Assembly: GCF_007993935.1 (NCBI RefSeq)
Contig: NZ_VITY01000002.1
Coordinates: 620,001-684,000, forward strand
Reading direction: 5' to 3'
DNA from: Bradyrhizobium macuxiense
GTDB lineage: Bacteria; Pseudomonadota; Alphaproteobacteria; Rhizobiales; Xanthobacteraceae
DNA: 64,000 bases
The position numbers and the translations under genes are program-made. Under the pieces are notes generated by a model. The model did not search any database, had not been told where the DNA came from, and worked only from the letters and a program-made list of their open reading frames with translations. This document shows, in pieces, positions 15,181 to 24,098 of this stretch. Position 1 is the stretch's first letter. Each line of letters starts with the position of its first letter.

Positions 15181-16815
15181 GTGGCCGCACCGCGCCAGGA
15201 CAACAGCCCCGAGGCGGCTGCGCTGGACTACGACGTCATCATCATCGGCGCCGGCCTGTCCGGCATGTACCAGCTCTACCGGCTGCGCGAGCTTGGCCTG
15301 AGCGCGCGCGTGTTCGAGGCAGGCACCGGCGTCGGCGGCACCTGGTACTGGAATCGCTATCCCGGCGCGCGCTTCGATTCCGAAAGCTATTCCTACGGCT
15401 ACTCGTTCTCGAAGGAGCTGCTCGCGGAATGGGAATGGTCGGAGCATTTCGCCGGCCAGCCCGAAACCCTGCGCTACTGCAATTACGTCGCCGACAAGTT
15501 CGACCTGCGCCGCGACATCCAGTTCGAGAGCCGCGTCACGTCGGCGATCTATCAGGACGAGACGCGGAGCTGGCGGATCACGCTGGAAAGCGGCGCGCAG
15601 CATAGCTGCCGCTTCCTGATCACCGCGATCGGTCCCTTGTCGACGCCGACCCTGCCGCGCGTCGAGGGCCTCGACGATTTCAGGGGGCAGTCGTTTCACA
15701 CCGCGCGCTGGCCGAAGGAGAAGGTGGATTTCACCGGCAAGCGCGTCGCCGTGATCGGCACCGGCGCCACCGGCATCCAGACCATCCAGACCATCGCGAG
15801 CGAAGTCGGCCACCTCACCGTATTCCAGCGCACCGCCAACTGGGCGGCCCCGCTGCACAACGGCAAGATCGATGCGGAGACGCAAGGCAGGATCAAGGCC
15901 GGCTATCCCGAGATCTTTGCGCGCTGCAAGGAGACCTTCGCCTGCTTCGTGCATACGCCCGATCCGCGCGGCGCGTTCGAGGTCAGCGAGCAAGAGCGCG
16001 AAGCGTTCTACGAGAAGCTCTATGGCGAGCGCGGCTTCGGCATCTGGCAGGGCAATTTCAAGGATATCCTGATCGATCGTGCGGCGAATGCCACGATCAG
16101 CGATTTCGTCGCGCGCAAGATTCGCGCGCGCGTCAAGGACCAGGCGGTGGCCGAGAAGCTGATCCCGACAAACCACGGTTTTGGCACGCGGCGGCTGCCG
16201 CTCGAGACTTTCTATTACGAGGTCTATAACCGCGACAATGTCGAGCTCGTCGATATCAAGGAAACGCCGATCGAAAAGATCACACCCGAAGGCATCCGGA
16301 CGGCCGAGAAGGACTACGCCTTCGACATCATCATCTACGCCACCGGCTTCGATGCCATCACCGGCAGTTTTGACAAGATCGATTTTCGCGGCGCGCACGG
16401 CGCGCGGCTGAAGGAGAAATGGACGCATGGGCCGGAAACCTATCTCGGGCTGATGGTCGACGGCTTCCCCAACATGATGATGCTGATGGGCCCGCACACC
16501 GCGCTCGGCAACATCCCGCGCAGCATCGAATACAGCGTGGATTGGGTCACCGACCTGCTCCGCTTCGCGCAAGCGAAGGGCCTGACTTTCCTCGACGCCA
16601 CGCCCGAGGGCACCGCCGGCTGGACCGATCATGTCAAGGCGCTCGGCGTCGGCCTGCTCTCCAACGAGGTCGATTCCTGGATGACCGGCATCAACCGCAA
16701 CGTCGAAGGCAAGCAAAGGCGCATCGTCGCCCGCTACAGCGGCAGCGCGCCGGCCTATCGCGCGCGGTGCGACGCGGTGGCGGCGCAGGGGTATGCGGAG
16801 TTGAGGTTGGGCTGA
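15181..16815 (+). CDS. flavin monooxygenase of Baeyer-Villiger type
   Basis: A 544-residue class B flavoprotein monooxygenase. FAD-binding IIGAGLSGMY (residues 21-30), then GVGGTWYWNRYPGARFD (50-66), the Baeyer-Villiger fingerprint FRGQSFHTARWP (167-178) and a second Rossmann motif IGTGATGIQ for NADPH. It would insert oxygen next to a ketone, giving an ester or lactone. Closest in style to phenylacetone/cyclohexanone/steroid monooxygenases. I prefer GTG 15181 with AGGGA about 10 bp upstream; the TTG at 15121 adds 20 residues lacking family character. It is divergent from the P450 gene and followed by two palindromic repeats. Confidence 0.9.
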   Translation: MAAPRQDNSPEAAALDYDVIIIGAGLSGMYQLYRLRELGLSARVFEAGTGVGGTWYWNRYPGARFDSESYSYGYSFSKELLAEWEWSEHFAGQPETLRYCNYVADKFDLRRDIQFESRVTSAIYQDETRSWRITLESGAQHSCRFLITAIGPLSTPTLPRVEGLDDFRGQSFHTARWPKEKVDFTGKRVAVIGTGATGIQTIQTIASEVGHLTVFQRTANWAAPLHNGKIDAETQGRIKAGYPEIFARCKETFACFVHTPDPRGAFEVSEQEREAFYEKLYGERGFGIWQGNFKDILIDRAANATISDFVARKIRARVKDQAVAEKLIPTNHGFGTRRLPLETFYYEVYNRDNVELVDIKETPIEKITPEGIRTAEKDYAFDIIIYATGFDAITGSFDKIDFRGAHGARLKEKWTHGPETYLGLMVDGFPNMMMLMGPHTALGNIPRSIEYSVDWVTDLLRFAQAKGLTFLDATPEGTAGWTDHVKALGVGLLSNEVDSWMTGINRNVEGKQRRIVARYSGSAPAYRARCDAVAAQGYAELRLG

Positions 16816-16853
16816 CTGTCTCAGTGACGCGAGGCGCTCGCTCCACTCACCGC

Positions 16854-16976
16854 CGTCGTCCCGGCGAAAGCCGGGACCCATACGCCGCAGCGGATGTTAT
16901 GGATGGGACTCGTCGTTCCAACACCGCGCAACAAGCAGCATTGATGGTTATGGGTCCCGGCCTTCGCCGAGACGAC
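16854..16976. repeat. CGTCGTCCCGGCGAAAGCC element, copy 1
   Basis: Left end CGTCGTCCCGGCGAAAGCC and right end GGCCTTCGCCGAGACGAC form long inverted arms, with GGGACCCATA / TATGGGTCCC inside them. First of two in the 345-bp gap between the monooxygenase and carboxylase genes; nothing else is visible in the gap. Confidence 0.8.
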
Positions 16977-17014
16977 ACGGAGCTTGTTGCAAGAGGGCTC
17001 GCCCCACTCAGTGC

Positions 17015-17135
17015 CGTCGTCCTGGCGAAAGCCAGGACCCATAACCACCGCATTTGCTGATGGACGGGACAACGGCCCCAGCGTCGCGCCCCAATTGAGA
17101 TTTGGGTAATGGGTCCTGGCTTTCGCCAGGACGAC
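17015..17135. repeat. CGTCGTCCTGGCGAAAGCC element, copy 2
   Basis: Same family as the copy at 16854, with C-to-T and compensating G-to-A changes (CCTGGCGAAAGCCAGG, ending CCTGGCTTTCGCCAGG), so pairing is kept. Such paired changes support a conserved hairpin. Lies just downstream of the carboxylase stop codon. Confidence 0.8.
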
Positions 17136-17160
17136 ACCGAATTTGCGGATCCTGCTCACG

Positions 17161-20100
17161 TCACCACGCATCAATACACGGCCGCTTCCGCGTCGTTCGC
17201 GGCTCCACCTTCGGCACCGAGCGCAGTCCCGCCATGATCCAGTGCCTGGTGTCGGCGGGGTCGATCACCTCGTCGATCTCCAGCACCGAGGCGATCGAGA
17301 CCGCCTTGCCGTTGGCGTAGAGCTCGGCGACCTTGGTCTGGAAATACTTCTCGCGCTCGACCGGATCGGCGATCGCTTCCATCTCCTTGCGGAAGCCGAG
17401 GCGAACATAGCCCTCGAGGCCCATGCCGCCGAACTCGCCGGTCGGCCAGGCCACCGTGAAGAACGAGGCGTGGAAGCCGCCGCCGATCATCGACTGCGCG
17501 CCGAGGCCGTAGCCCTTGCGCAGCACGATGCCGAACAGCGGCACCGTGATGCTGGCGCCGGTGACGAACATCCGCGCGACATGGCGCACGATCGCGGTCT
17601 TCTCGGCCTCGGGGCCGACCATGAAGCCCGGCGTGTCGCACAGCGAGACGATCGGGATGTCGAAGGCGTCGCAGAGCTGCATGAAGCGCGCGGCCTTGTC
17701 ACCGGCGGGCGCATCGATTGCGCCGCCGAGATGTTTTGGATTGTTGGCGATCAGGCCGAACGGCTTGCCTTCGATGCGGATGAAAGCCGTGATCATGCCG
17801 ACGCCGAAATCGCGCCGGATTTCCAGCACCGAGCCCTCGTCGGCGATCAGTTCGATCACGTTGCGGATGTCGTAGACCCTGAGGCGATTTTCCGGGATCG
17901 CGCGGCGCAGCAGCCGCTGGTCCGGCGCCTTCCAGTCGGCGACCGCGCCCTGGAAGTAGGACAGGTATTTCTGCGCCACCGTCGTCGCCTCTTCCTCGTC
18001 CTCGACCAGGATGTCGATCACGCCGTTCGGCGACTGGAACGTAACAGGGCCGACCTCGGCCGGATGATAGACGCCGAGCCCGCCGCCCTCGATCATCGCC
18101 GGACCGCCCATGCCGATCGAAGCATTCTTGGTCGCGATGATGACGTCGCAGACGCCGAGCATCGCGGCGTTGCCGGCGAAGCAATAGCCGGAGACCACGC
18201 CGACCACCGGCACAAGGCCCGAGAGCTTTGCGAACTGCACGAAGGACGGCCCGTCGAGGCCGGTCATGCCGAGCCGGTCGGTATCGCCGGGACGGCCGCC
18301 GCCGCCTTCGGCATAGAACACCAGCGGCATGCGCCATTGCTCGGCAAGGCCGAGCATGCGGTCGATCTTCTTGTGGTTCATATGGCCCTGGGTGCCCGCG
18401 AGCACGGTGTAGTCGTAGGAGATCACCATGCAGCGCGCCCCGTCGGCGCCGAAATGCCTGGCGTTGACGGTCGCGACACCGGCGATCAGGCCGTCGGCCG
18501 GCGTGTTCTTGATCAGATCCTCGACCTTGCGGCGGCGGCGCTGGGCCGCGATCGCGAGCGAGCCGTATTCGACGAACGAGCCTTCATCGACCAACTGCGC
18601 GATGTTCTCGCGCGCGGTGCGCTGGTTGGTCTTGCGGCGGCGCTCCACCGAGGCCGGGCGGTTCTCGTCCAGCGTGATTGCCTTGCGCGCGATCAGCTCG
18701 GCGAGGTCCGGGCGGATGCGATCGAGATCGATCGCGGCCTCCTCCGCCGCGTGGTGGCCGTCGACCTCGGCAGGCTCGAGATACAGGATCGGCTCGCCAT
18801 GCATCAGGGTGACGCCGATGCCGCCAGCGATCCTCGTCACCCGGCCGCCATGCGGCGCGGTGACGAGATGCTCCATCTTCATCGATTCCAGCACCGCAAT
18901 CTGCTGGCCGGGACGGACCAGGTCGCCCTCCGCGACCTCGATCGCCACGATGGTGCCCTGCAACGGCGCAGGCACCGGGAGCGATCCCTCGGGCGCCGCC
19001 TCGGCGGTGACAGGTTTGGCCGTCGTCGCCTCACTCACCTCGAGCAGCGGCGCAGCATGCTCATTCGCGGCGCCGACCAGCGCCGCGACATGGGTATCGA
19101 TGAAATTGGTGCTGATCTTGTTCCGGCCAAAGCTCTGGTGCGCCAGGATTGCGCCGAGCAGCGGAATGTTGGTGGCGACGCCGCCGATGCGGAATTCGCG
19201 CAAGGTGCGCGACGCCTTGTGCACCACGTCGGTCCATTTCTGGCTGGGCGAATGCACGATGACCTTGGCCAGCAGCGAGTCGAAGGCGGCACTGGTCCGG
19301 TAGCCGGAATAGCCGAACGTATCGACGCGGACGCCGGGACCGGACGGCAGGTCGAACACGCTGAGCGTGCCGCCGGTCGGTTTCGTCAGCCCCTTCTCGT
19401 CCATCACCTCCATGTTGACGCGCAGCTGCATCGCGTAGCCGCGTGGCAGCGGCACGGAGGCCTGCGCCAGCCCGAGCGAGGCCAGCGTGGCGCCGGCGGC
19501 GACCGCGAGCTGCGACCGCACGAGATCGATGCCGAGCACCGCCTCGGTGACGGTGTGCTCGACCTGGAGCCGCGGATTGGCCTCGATGAAGGCGAAGGCG
19601 CCCTCGCCTTCGCCGGCTTCGTCATCGACCAGGAATTCGAAGGTGCCGAGATTGTCGTAGCGCGCGGCGGTCGCGAGCTGCTTCGCCGCTTCGATGATGC
19701 GTGCGCGCAGGGCCTCGCTCAGCGACGGGCTCGGCGCCACCTCGATGAGCTTCTGGTTGCGACGCTGGATGGTACATTCGCGCTCCCAGAGATGGCTGAT
19801 CGCGCCGTGACGATCGCCGATGATCTGCACCTCGATATGGCGGGCCTTGCGGATCAGCCGCTCGACATAGACGGCATCGCTGCCGAACGCCGCCTTGGCC
19901 TCCGACTGGCAGCGCGCATAGGCCTCGTCGAGCTTGGCTAAGTCCTCGACCACGCGCATGCCGCGCCCGCCGCCGCCGGCGATCGCCTTGATCATCACGG
20001 CGGCATTGGCGCCGAGCGAGGTGAAGAAGGCTTTTGTCTCCTCAAGCGACGTCGCGCCTGAGGTGCCGGCAATGATCGGCACGCCGCATTTCTTCGCCAG

Positions 20101-20463
20101 CGCCTTGGCCTTGGCCTTGTCGCCGAACAGGTCGAGCGCCTCGGACGACGGGCCGACGAAGGTGATCTTCTCCTCGGCGCAGCGCCGCGCCAGCTGGGTG
20201 TTCTCGCTGAGGAAGCCGTAGCCCGGATGCAGTCCATCGCAGCCCGCTTCCTTGGCCGCCGCAATCACCGCCTCGATGTCGAGATATGCCCGCGCGCCGT
20301 GGCCGGGGATCTCGTGCGCCTCGTCGGCGGAGCGGACATGCAGCGAGGCCGCATCATCGGCCGGATAGATCGCGGCCGTGGCAAGGCCGCTCTCGGCGGC
20401 AGCGCGGGCAATCCGGATCGCGATCTCACCGCGGTTGGCAATCAGCAATTTCTTGAAAGACAT
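17161..20463 (-). CDS. single-chain biotin-dependent acyl-CoA carboxylase
   Basis: An 1100-residue protein with all three parts of a biotin carboxylase in one chain. Residues 1-450: biotin carboxylase (KKLLIANRGEIAIRIARAA at the N-terminus, the Gly-rich KAIAGGGGRGMR ATP loop near residue 160, EANPRLQVEHTVTE). Residues about 495-565: biotinyl domain with ESMKMEH, Lys529 being the biotin site. Residues about 600-1090: carboxyltransferase, with IRRDFGVGMITAFIRIEGK and the FGIVLRKGYGLGAQSM region. This matches the long-chain/broad acyl-CoA carboxylases of about 1100 residues known from actinobacteria and Rhodopseudomonas rather than two-subunit enzymes. Substrate is unknown. It follows the oligopeptide-type permease genes (75-bp gap) and ends the locus that starts with a CoA-transferase, suggesting carboxylation of the CoA ester of the imported compound. 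Confidence 0.9.
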   Translation of the reverse strand: MSFKKLLIANRGEIAIRIARAAAESGLATAAIYPADDAASLHVRSADEAHEIPGHGARAYLDIEAVIAAAKEAGCDGLHPGYGFLSENTQLARRCAEEKITFVGPSSEALDLFGDKAKAKALAKKCGVPIIAGTSGATSLEETKAFFTSLGANAAVMIKAIAGGGGRGMRVVEDLAKLDEAYARCQSEAKAAFGSDAVYVERLIRKARHIEVQIIGDRHGAISHLWERECTIQRRNQKLIEVAPSPSLSEALRARIIEAAKQLATAARYDNLGTFEFLVDDEAGEGEGAFAFIEANPRLQVEHTVTEAVLGIDLVRSQLAVAAGATLASLGLAQASVPLPRGYAMQLRVNMEVMDEKGLTKPTGGTLSVFDLPSGPGVRVDTFGYSGYRTSAAFDSLLAKVIVHSPSQKWTDVVHKASRTLREFRIGGVATNIPLLGAILAHQSFGRNKISTNFIDTHVAALVGAANEHAAPLLEVSEATTAKPVTAEAAPEGSLPVPAPLQGTIVAIEVAEGDLVRPGQQIAVLESMKMEHLVTAPHGGRVTRIAGGIGVTLMHGEPILYLEPAEVDGHHAAEEAAIDLDRIRPDLAELIARKAITLDENRPASVERRRKTNQRTARENIAQLVDEGSFVEYGSLAIAAQRRRRKVEDLIKNTPADGLIAGVATVNARHFGADGARCMVISYDYTVLAGTQGHMNHKKIDRMLGLAEQWRMPLVFYAEGGGGRPGDTDRLGMTGLDGPSFVQFAKLSGLVPVVGVVSGYCFAGNAAMLGVCDVIIATKNASIGMGGPAMIEGGGLGVYHPAEVGPVTFQSPNGVIDILVEDEEEATTVAQKYLSYFQGAVADWKAPDQRLLRRAIPENRLRVYDIRNVIELIADEGSVLEIRRDFGVGMITAFIRIEGKPFGLIANNPKHLGGAIDAPAGDKAARFMQLCDAFDIPIVSLCDTPGFMVGPEAEKTAIVRHVARMFVTGASITVPLFGIVLRKGYGLGAQSMIGGGFHASFFTVAWPTGEFGGMGLEGYVRLGFRKEMEAIADPVEREKYFQTKVAELYANGKAVSIASVLEIDEVIDPADTRHWIMAGLRSVPKVEPRTTRKRPCIDAW

Positions 20464-20538
20464 GATGGTTCCGTTGAACTCTCGGGCGACTGATGTTCTT
20501 CTTCACCTCGCCCCGCTTGCGGGGAGAGGTGGTGGCTT

Positions 20539-21423
20539 CTAACGATCCTTCATGGTCGGATCGAGCACGACACGCAAGGATTCTCCGAGCGCGTTGAACG
20601 CCAGGGAGACGACGAGAATGGCAAGGCCCGGCGCATACATCTGCTCCGGGGCAATCTCCATATATTGATAGGCGCGCGCCAGCATGGCGCCCCAGCTCGG
20701 GTCCGGCGGCTGGATGCCGAGGCCGAGGAACGACAGGCTTGCTTCGGCCAAAAGCGCCGCCGCGAGCAGCAGCGTCACCTGCACGATGACCGGCTGCAGC
20801 GTGTTCGGCAGCACGTGGCGCCACAGGATGTGCCAGGTCGGCGCGCCAAAGCCTCTCGACGCGTCCACATAGAGCTCCAGCCGCACGATCAACGTCCGAG
20901 CACGGACGATGCGCGCCAGCGCCGGAAACATCGTGATGCCGATCGCGATCATGCCGTTGGTCAGCCCGATGCCGAGTGCGCCGGTGACCGCGATCGCCAG
21001 CACGATGGCGGGGAACGACAGGAAGGTGTCGATGATGCGGCTGATGACGTCGTCGATCCAGCCGCCGAAATAGCCGGCGATGAGGCCGACCGGCAGCCCG
21101 ATCAGGACCGCGACGCCGACCGCAAGCAGGCTGGCATAGACGGTAGCCGGCGCGCCGTAGATCAGGCGGGAGAAGACATCGCGGCCGAGATCGTCGGTGC
21201 CGAGCAGATGCGAGGGCCCCGGCGGCGCAAGCATGTTGTTGACGTCCTGTGCGGTCGGCGCATAGGGCGCGATCCAAGGCGCGCCGATCGCGACGACAAC
21301 CAGCACCACGAGCACCAGGATTGACAGCGCTGCACGGACATCGCCAACGAGCCAGCGGGCAAACCGCCTCAGCCGGGTCGGCCTGGCCGGTGTTTTCAGG
21401 GATGCGAGCGCGGTGTCGGTCAT
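20539..21423 (-). CDS. oligopeptide/nickel-type ABC transporter permease (DppC-like)
   Basis: A 294-residue inner-membrane permease with about six membrane segments, an N-terminal LLGTDDLGRDVFSRLIYG block diagnostic of DppC/OppC proteins, and a cytoplasmic EAA-like loop (DASRGFGAPTWHILWRHVLPN). ATG 21423 overlaps the TGA of the DppB-like gene by four bases (ATGA), so translation is probably coupled; the longer frame from 21453 extends into dppB and has no support. Works with the DppB-like subunit, two ATPases and the binding protein encoded just upstream. Confidence 0.92.
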   Translation of the reverse strand: MTDTALASLKTPARPTRLRRFARWLVGDVRAALSILVLVVLVVVAIGAPWIAPYAPTAQDVNNMLAPPGPSHLLGTDDLGRDVFSRLIYGAPATVYASLLAVGVAVLIGLPVGLIAGYFGGWIDDVISRIIDTFLSFPAIVLAIAVTGALGIGLTNGMIAIGITMFPALARIVRARTLIVRLELYVDASRGFGAPTWHILWRHVLPNTLQPVIVQVTLLLAAALLAEASLSFLGLGIQPPDPSWGAMLARAYQYMEIAPEQMYAPGLAILVVSLAFNALGESLRVVLDPTMKDR

Positions 21424-22376
21424 TGCTCGATCCTCGGATCGACCGCGGCACACAGCAGGTCGGTGATCAGATTCACCGCGATCACAACCACCACCATGGT
21501 GAAGACCACGCCCTGCACGATCGGGAAATCGCGCTGGATCGCGCCGCGCACGATCAGGCTGCCGAGACCGGGAATGGCGAACACCGCCTCGATCACCACG
21601 GTCGCCGCCAGCATGCGGTTCACCAGCAGGCTGATGATCGTGAGCAGATTGACGCTGACATTCTTCAGCCCGTGCTGCCAGAGGATCCGCGACATCGACA
21701 GGCCCTTGGCATGCAGCGTGCGGACATATTGCGACGACAGCACCTCCAGCAACGCGCCGCGCAGCTGGCGCGCCACCTCGGCCATGCCATAGGCCGCGAT
21801 CGCAATGCCAGGCAGCAGCGCGTGCCGGACCGCGTCAATCGGCGAGACGCTGAAGGATTTTGCGCCGGTCGCCGGCAGCCAGTTCAGCTTCAGCGAGAAC
21901 TCCGCCACCAGGATCATCGCCAGCCAGAAGCCGGGCACCGCGACGCCGAGCGAGGCGATCATGCTGATCAGCCTGTCGACCCAGCCGTTCGGCTTGATCG
22001 CGGCCATCACGCCCATCGGAATGCCGGTGATCAGCGCCAGCGCCAGCGCGATCACGACGATCAGCAGCGTGTTCGGGAAGGCGCGGCCGATGGAATCAGC
22101 GACCTTCTCGCCGGTCAGCAGCGATTGCGACAGATCGCCCTGCACGACATGGCCGAGCCAGGCGCCATATTGCACCAGGAACGGCCGGTCGAGGCCGTAG
22201 ATCTGCCTGATCTCGGCGATCCGCGCGTCGGTGGCATTGTCGCCCGCCAAGGTCACCGCAATGTCGCCGGGCACCAGCTTGAGCAGCGCGAACACCATGA
22301 AGGTCGCAAGCAGGATCACGGGCAGCGCCTGCACCAGGCGGCTGCCGATGACCTTGACCGGTGACCGTCGCGCCAT
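21420..22376 (-). CDS. oligopeptide/nickel-type ABC transporter permease (DppB-like)
   Basis: A 318-residue permease starting with a membrane segment (VIGSRLVQALPVILLATFMV region) and the LVPGDIA motif of DppB/OppB proteins, then the typical YGLDRPFLVQYGAWLGHVVQGDLSQS block and an EAA loop (TLHAKGLSMSRILWQHGLKN). Pairs with the DppC-like protein, whose gene overlaps by four bases. Separated from the binding-protein gene upstream by 102 bp containing a REP-like hairpin, an arrangement that commonly allows higher expression of the binding protein. Confidence 0.92.
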   Translation of the reverse strand: MARRSPVKVIGSRLVQALPVILLATFMVFALLKLVPGDIAVTLAGDNATDARIAEIRQIYGLDRPFLVQYGAWLGHVVQGDLSQSLLTGEKVADSIGRAFPNTLLIVVIALALALITGIPMGVMAAIKPNGWVDRLISMIASLGVAVPGFWLAMILVAEFSLKLNWLPATGAKSFSVSPIDAVRHALLPGIAIAAYGMAEVARQLRGALLEVLSSQYVRTLHAKGLSMSRILWQHGLKNVSVNLLTIISLLVNRMLAATVVIEAVFAIPGLGSLIVRGAIQRDFPIVQGVVFTMVVVVIAVNLITDLLCAAVDPRIEQ

Positions 22377-22431
22377 TGCTAAAGCACGATGAGATTATGA
22401 TAAAACATCATCGCGCATTAGCTCCTTTTTT

Positions 22432-22480
22432 GAGCATGATCATTTTCGGAAAGCCGCTTCGCACTTTTCCGGATCATGCT
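22432..22480. repeat. REP-like hairpin, AGCATGATC family, copy 2
   Basis: Arms AGCATGATC / GATCATGCT with inner CGGAAAG / CTTTTCCG-like pairing. The right arm supplies two bases of the binding-protein stop codon (complement CTA at 22479-22481), so it begins directly at the 3' end of that gene and lies between it and dppB. Confidence 0.85.
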
Positions 22481-24026
22481 AACCCTCCAGCCAGACGTCG
22501 TCGTATTTCGGCTTGCCCAGCAGGTTGGGCCGATAGCCCTGCACCTTCTTGTTCATGGCGACCAGCTCGAACTGGAACGCCAGCGGCACCACGAAGGCAT
22601 TCTCCATCACCAGCCGCTGCACGGTGGAGAACGCCTTGCGCCTCACCTCGATATCTTCAGACGCACGCGAGTCCTTGATCGCGGCCTCGAGCTCCGGCGG
22701 GACCGGCGCGCGGCCGCCATTGTAATAGGCGTCCTTGGTGAACATCAGCGAATAGGTCAGGCTCGGATCGGGCCGGCCGGTCCAGGCCGCCAGCAGGCCG
22801 GAGCCCTTCTTCTCCGGACCGAAGAATGCGGCGGAGGCTTCCGCGATCGGCGCGTTGACGAAGCGCACATTCATGCCCGCCTTGCGGAACTGCTCAATCA
22901 GGATCTCCTCGCGCTGCACCGAATCCTGGTCGGAATAGCCGCCGATCTCGATCGGGGTGCCCTCCTTGAAGCCGGCCTCGGCGAGCAGCTTGCGCGCCTT
23001 GCCGGGATCGTAGGGATAGAGTTTGGCGACCTCGGCATCATAGGCCCAGTGCGACTTCGGCAGGTTCATGTAGGCGGGTTCGGCGAGGCCGGCGAGCGCG
23101 GCCTTGACGAAGGACTCGCGATCGATCGCGAAGTTCAGCGCCTGGCGGACCTTGACATTGTCGAACGGCGGCTTGGCCCAGTTCAGGAAGATCTGGAACA
23201 CGTAGAGCGTCGGGCCGTGCACCACCTTGACACCAGAGGCGCGCTCGATGATCGCCTTCTGCCGCGGCGGCAGCTGATAGATCAGATCGTTCTGCCCTGC
23301 CGAAACCGAACGCGCGCCGGTGGTGAGTTCGGGAATGATCGAGAACTCGATGCCGTCCGGATAAGGCCGGTCCGGCTTCCAGTATTTCTCGTTGCGCTTG
23401 ACCACGATCTTCTCGCCGTCGGCCCAGCTCACGAACGCATAGGCGCCGGCGCCGACCGGCTTGCGCGTCACGACGCCGCCCTCGGCCGCCTTCAACGCCG
23501 TCGGCGACACCATCATGCCGGCGCGGTCGGACAGGATGCCCGGCAGAGCGGTGTCCGGCGTCTTCAGCTTCAAGGTCACCTGCTGCGGATCGGTGACCTC
23601 GACCGATGCGACCGACAGCAGATCGGCCTTGATGTTCGATTTCGCATCGCTCCGGTTGCGATCGAGGTTGAACTTCACTGCCTCCGCATCGAGCGGCGTG
23701 CCGTCATGGAAGGTGACGCCTGAGCGGATATTGAGCACCAGCGTGGTGGGATCGGTGAACTTCCAGCTCTCGGCAAGCCCCGGCTTCGGCTTCAGCGTGT
23801 CGAATTCCCATTCGGTCAACGTGTCGTACATCGTGAACAGGAAGGCGTGGTCGGAGCCGGCGCCGCCGGTCGCGGGATCGAGGCTCGACGGGTTGGCCGG
23901 CGCCGAGATCCGCAAGGTGCCACCCTTCTTCGGCGCGCCTTGCGCGAATGATCGGCCGCCGAGCGTGGTGCTGGCCAATGCGCCGGAGATCAGCGCCATG
24001 GCCTCGCGTCTGGTTGTCATTTTCAT
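22479..24026 (-). CDS. periplasmic substrate-binding protein, family 5 (oligopeptide-type)
   Basis: A 515-residue extracytoplasmic binding protein. The N-terminus has TTRREAMALISG, a twin-arginine signal, ending near SFAQG. The mature part shows the family-5 pattern: KKGGTLRI, then TFHDGTPLDAEAVKFNLDR, and later RQALNFAIDRESFVK. It captures a peptide-like or other amphiphilic solute for the flanking ATPases and permeases. I place the start at ATG 24026, preceded by a GGAG site, because the longer frame enters the neighbouring hairpin. The gene is bracketed by two copies of the same palindrome. Given the CoA-transferase and carboxylase in the locus, an organic acid may be the cargo rather than a peptide. 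Confidence 0.9.
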   Translation of the reverse strand: MKMTTRREAMALISGALASTTLGGRSFAQGAPKKGGTLRISAPANPSSLDPATGGAGSDHAFLFTMYDTLTEWEFDTLKPKPGLAESWKFTDPTTLVLNIRSGVTFHDGTPLDAEAVKFNLDRNRSDAKSNIKADLLSVASVEVTDPQQVTLKLKTPDTALPGILSDRAGMMVSPTALKAAEGGVVTRKPVGAGAYAFVSWADGEKIVVKRNEKYWKPDRPYPDGIEFSIIPELTTGARSVSAGQNDLIYQLPPRQKAIIERASGVKVVHGPTLYVFQIFLNWAKPPFDNVKVRQALNFAIDRESFVKAALAGLAEPAYMNLPKSHWAYDAEVAKLYPYDPGKARKLLAEAGFKEGTPIEIGGYSDQDSVQREEILIEQFRKAGMNVRFVNAPIAEASAAFFGPEKKGSGLLAAWTGRPDPSLTYSLMFTKDAYYNGGRAPVPPELEAAIKDSRASEDIEVRRKAFSTVQRLVMENAFVVPLAFQFELVAMNKKVQGYRPNLLGKPKYDDVWLEG

Positions 24027-24050
24027 GGCATGAATCTCCAATTTTGTTTG

Positions 24051-24098
24051 GAGCATGATCTTGCCGGAAAACCGCTTCACACTTTTCCGGATCATGCT
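24051..24098. repeat. REP-like hairpin, AGCATGATC family, copy 3
   Basis: Arms AGCATGATC / GATCATGCT, inner CCGGAAAA / TTTTCCGG. Directly abuts the stop codon of the upstream ATPase gene (complement CTA at 24099-24101) and lies 25 bp before the binding-protein start. Confidence 0.85.

Noticed and set aside
14950..16881. N-terminal extension of the P450 frame to 1051 residues
   Set aside because: The extra part is antisense to the Baeyer-Villiger monooxygenase gene and has no protein-like features. The normal P450 start is at 14949.
17143..19941. 932-codon plus-strand open frame
   Set aside because: Antisense shadow of the acyl-CoA carboxylase gene, with a composition typical of such shadows.
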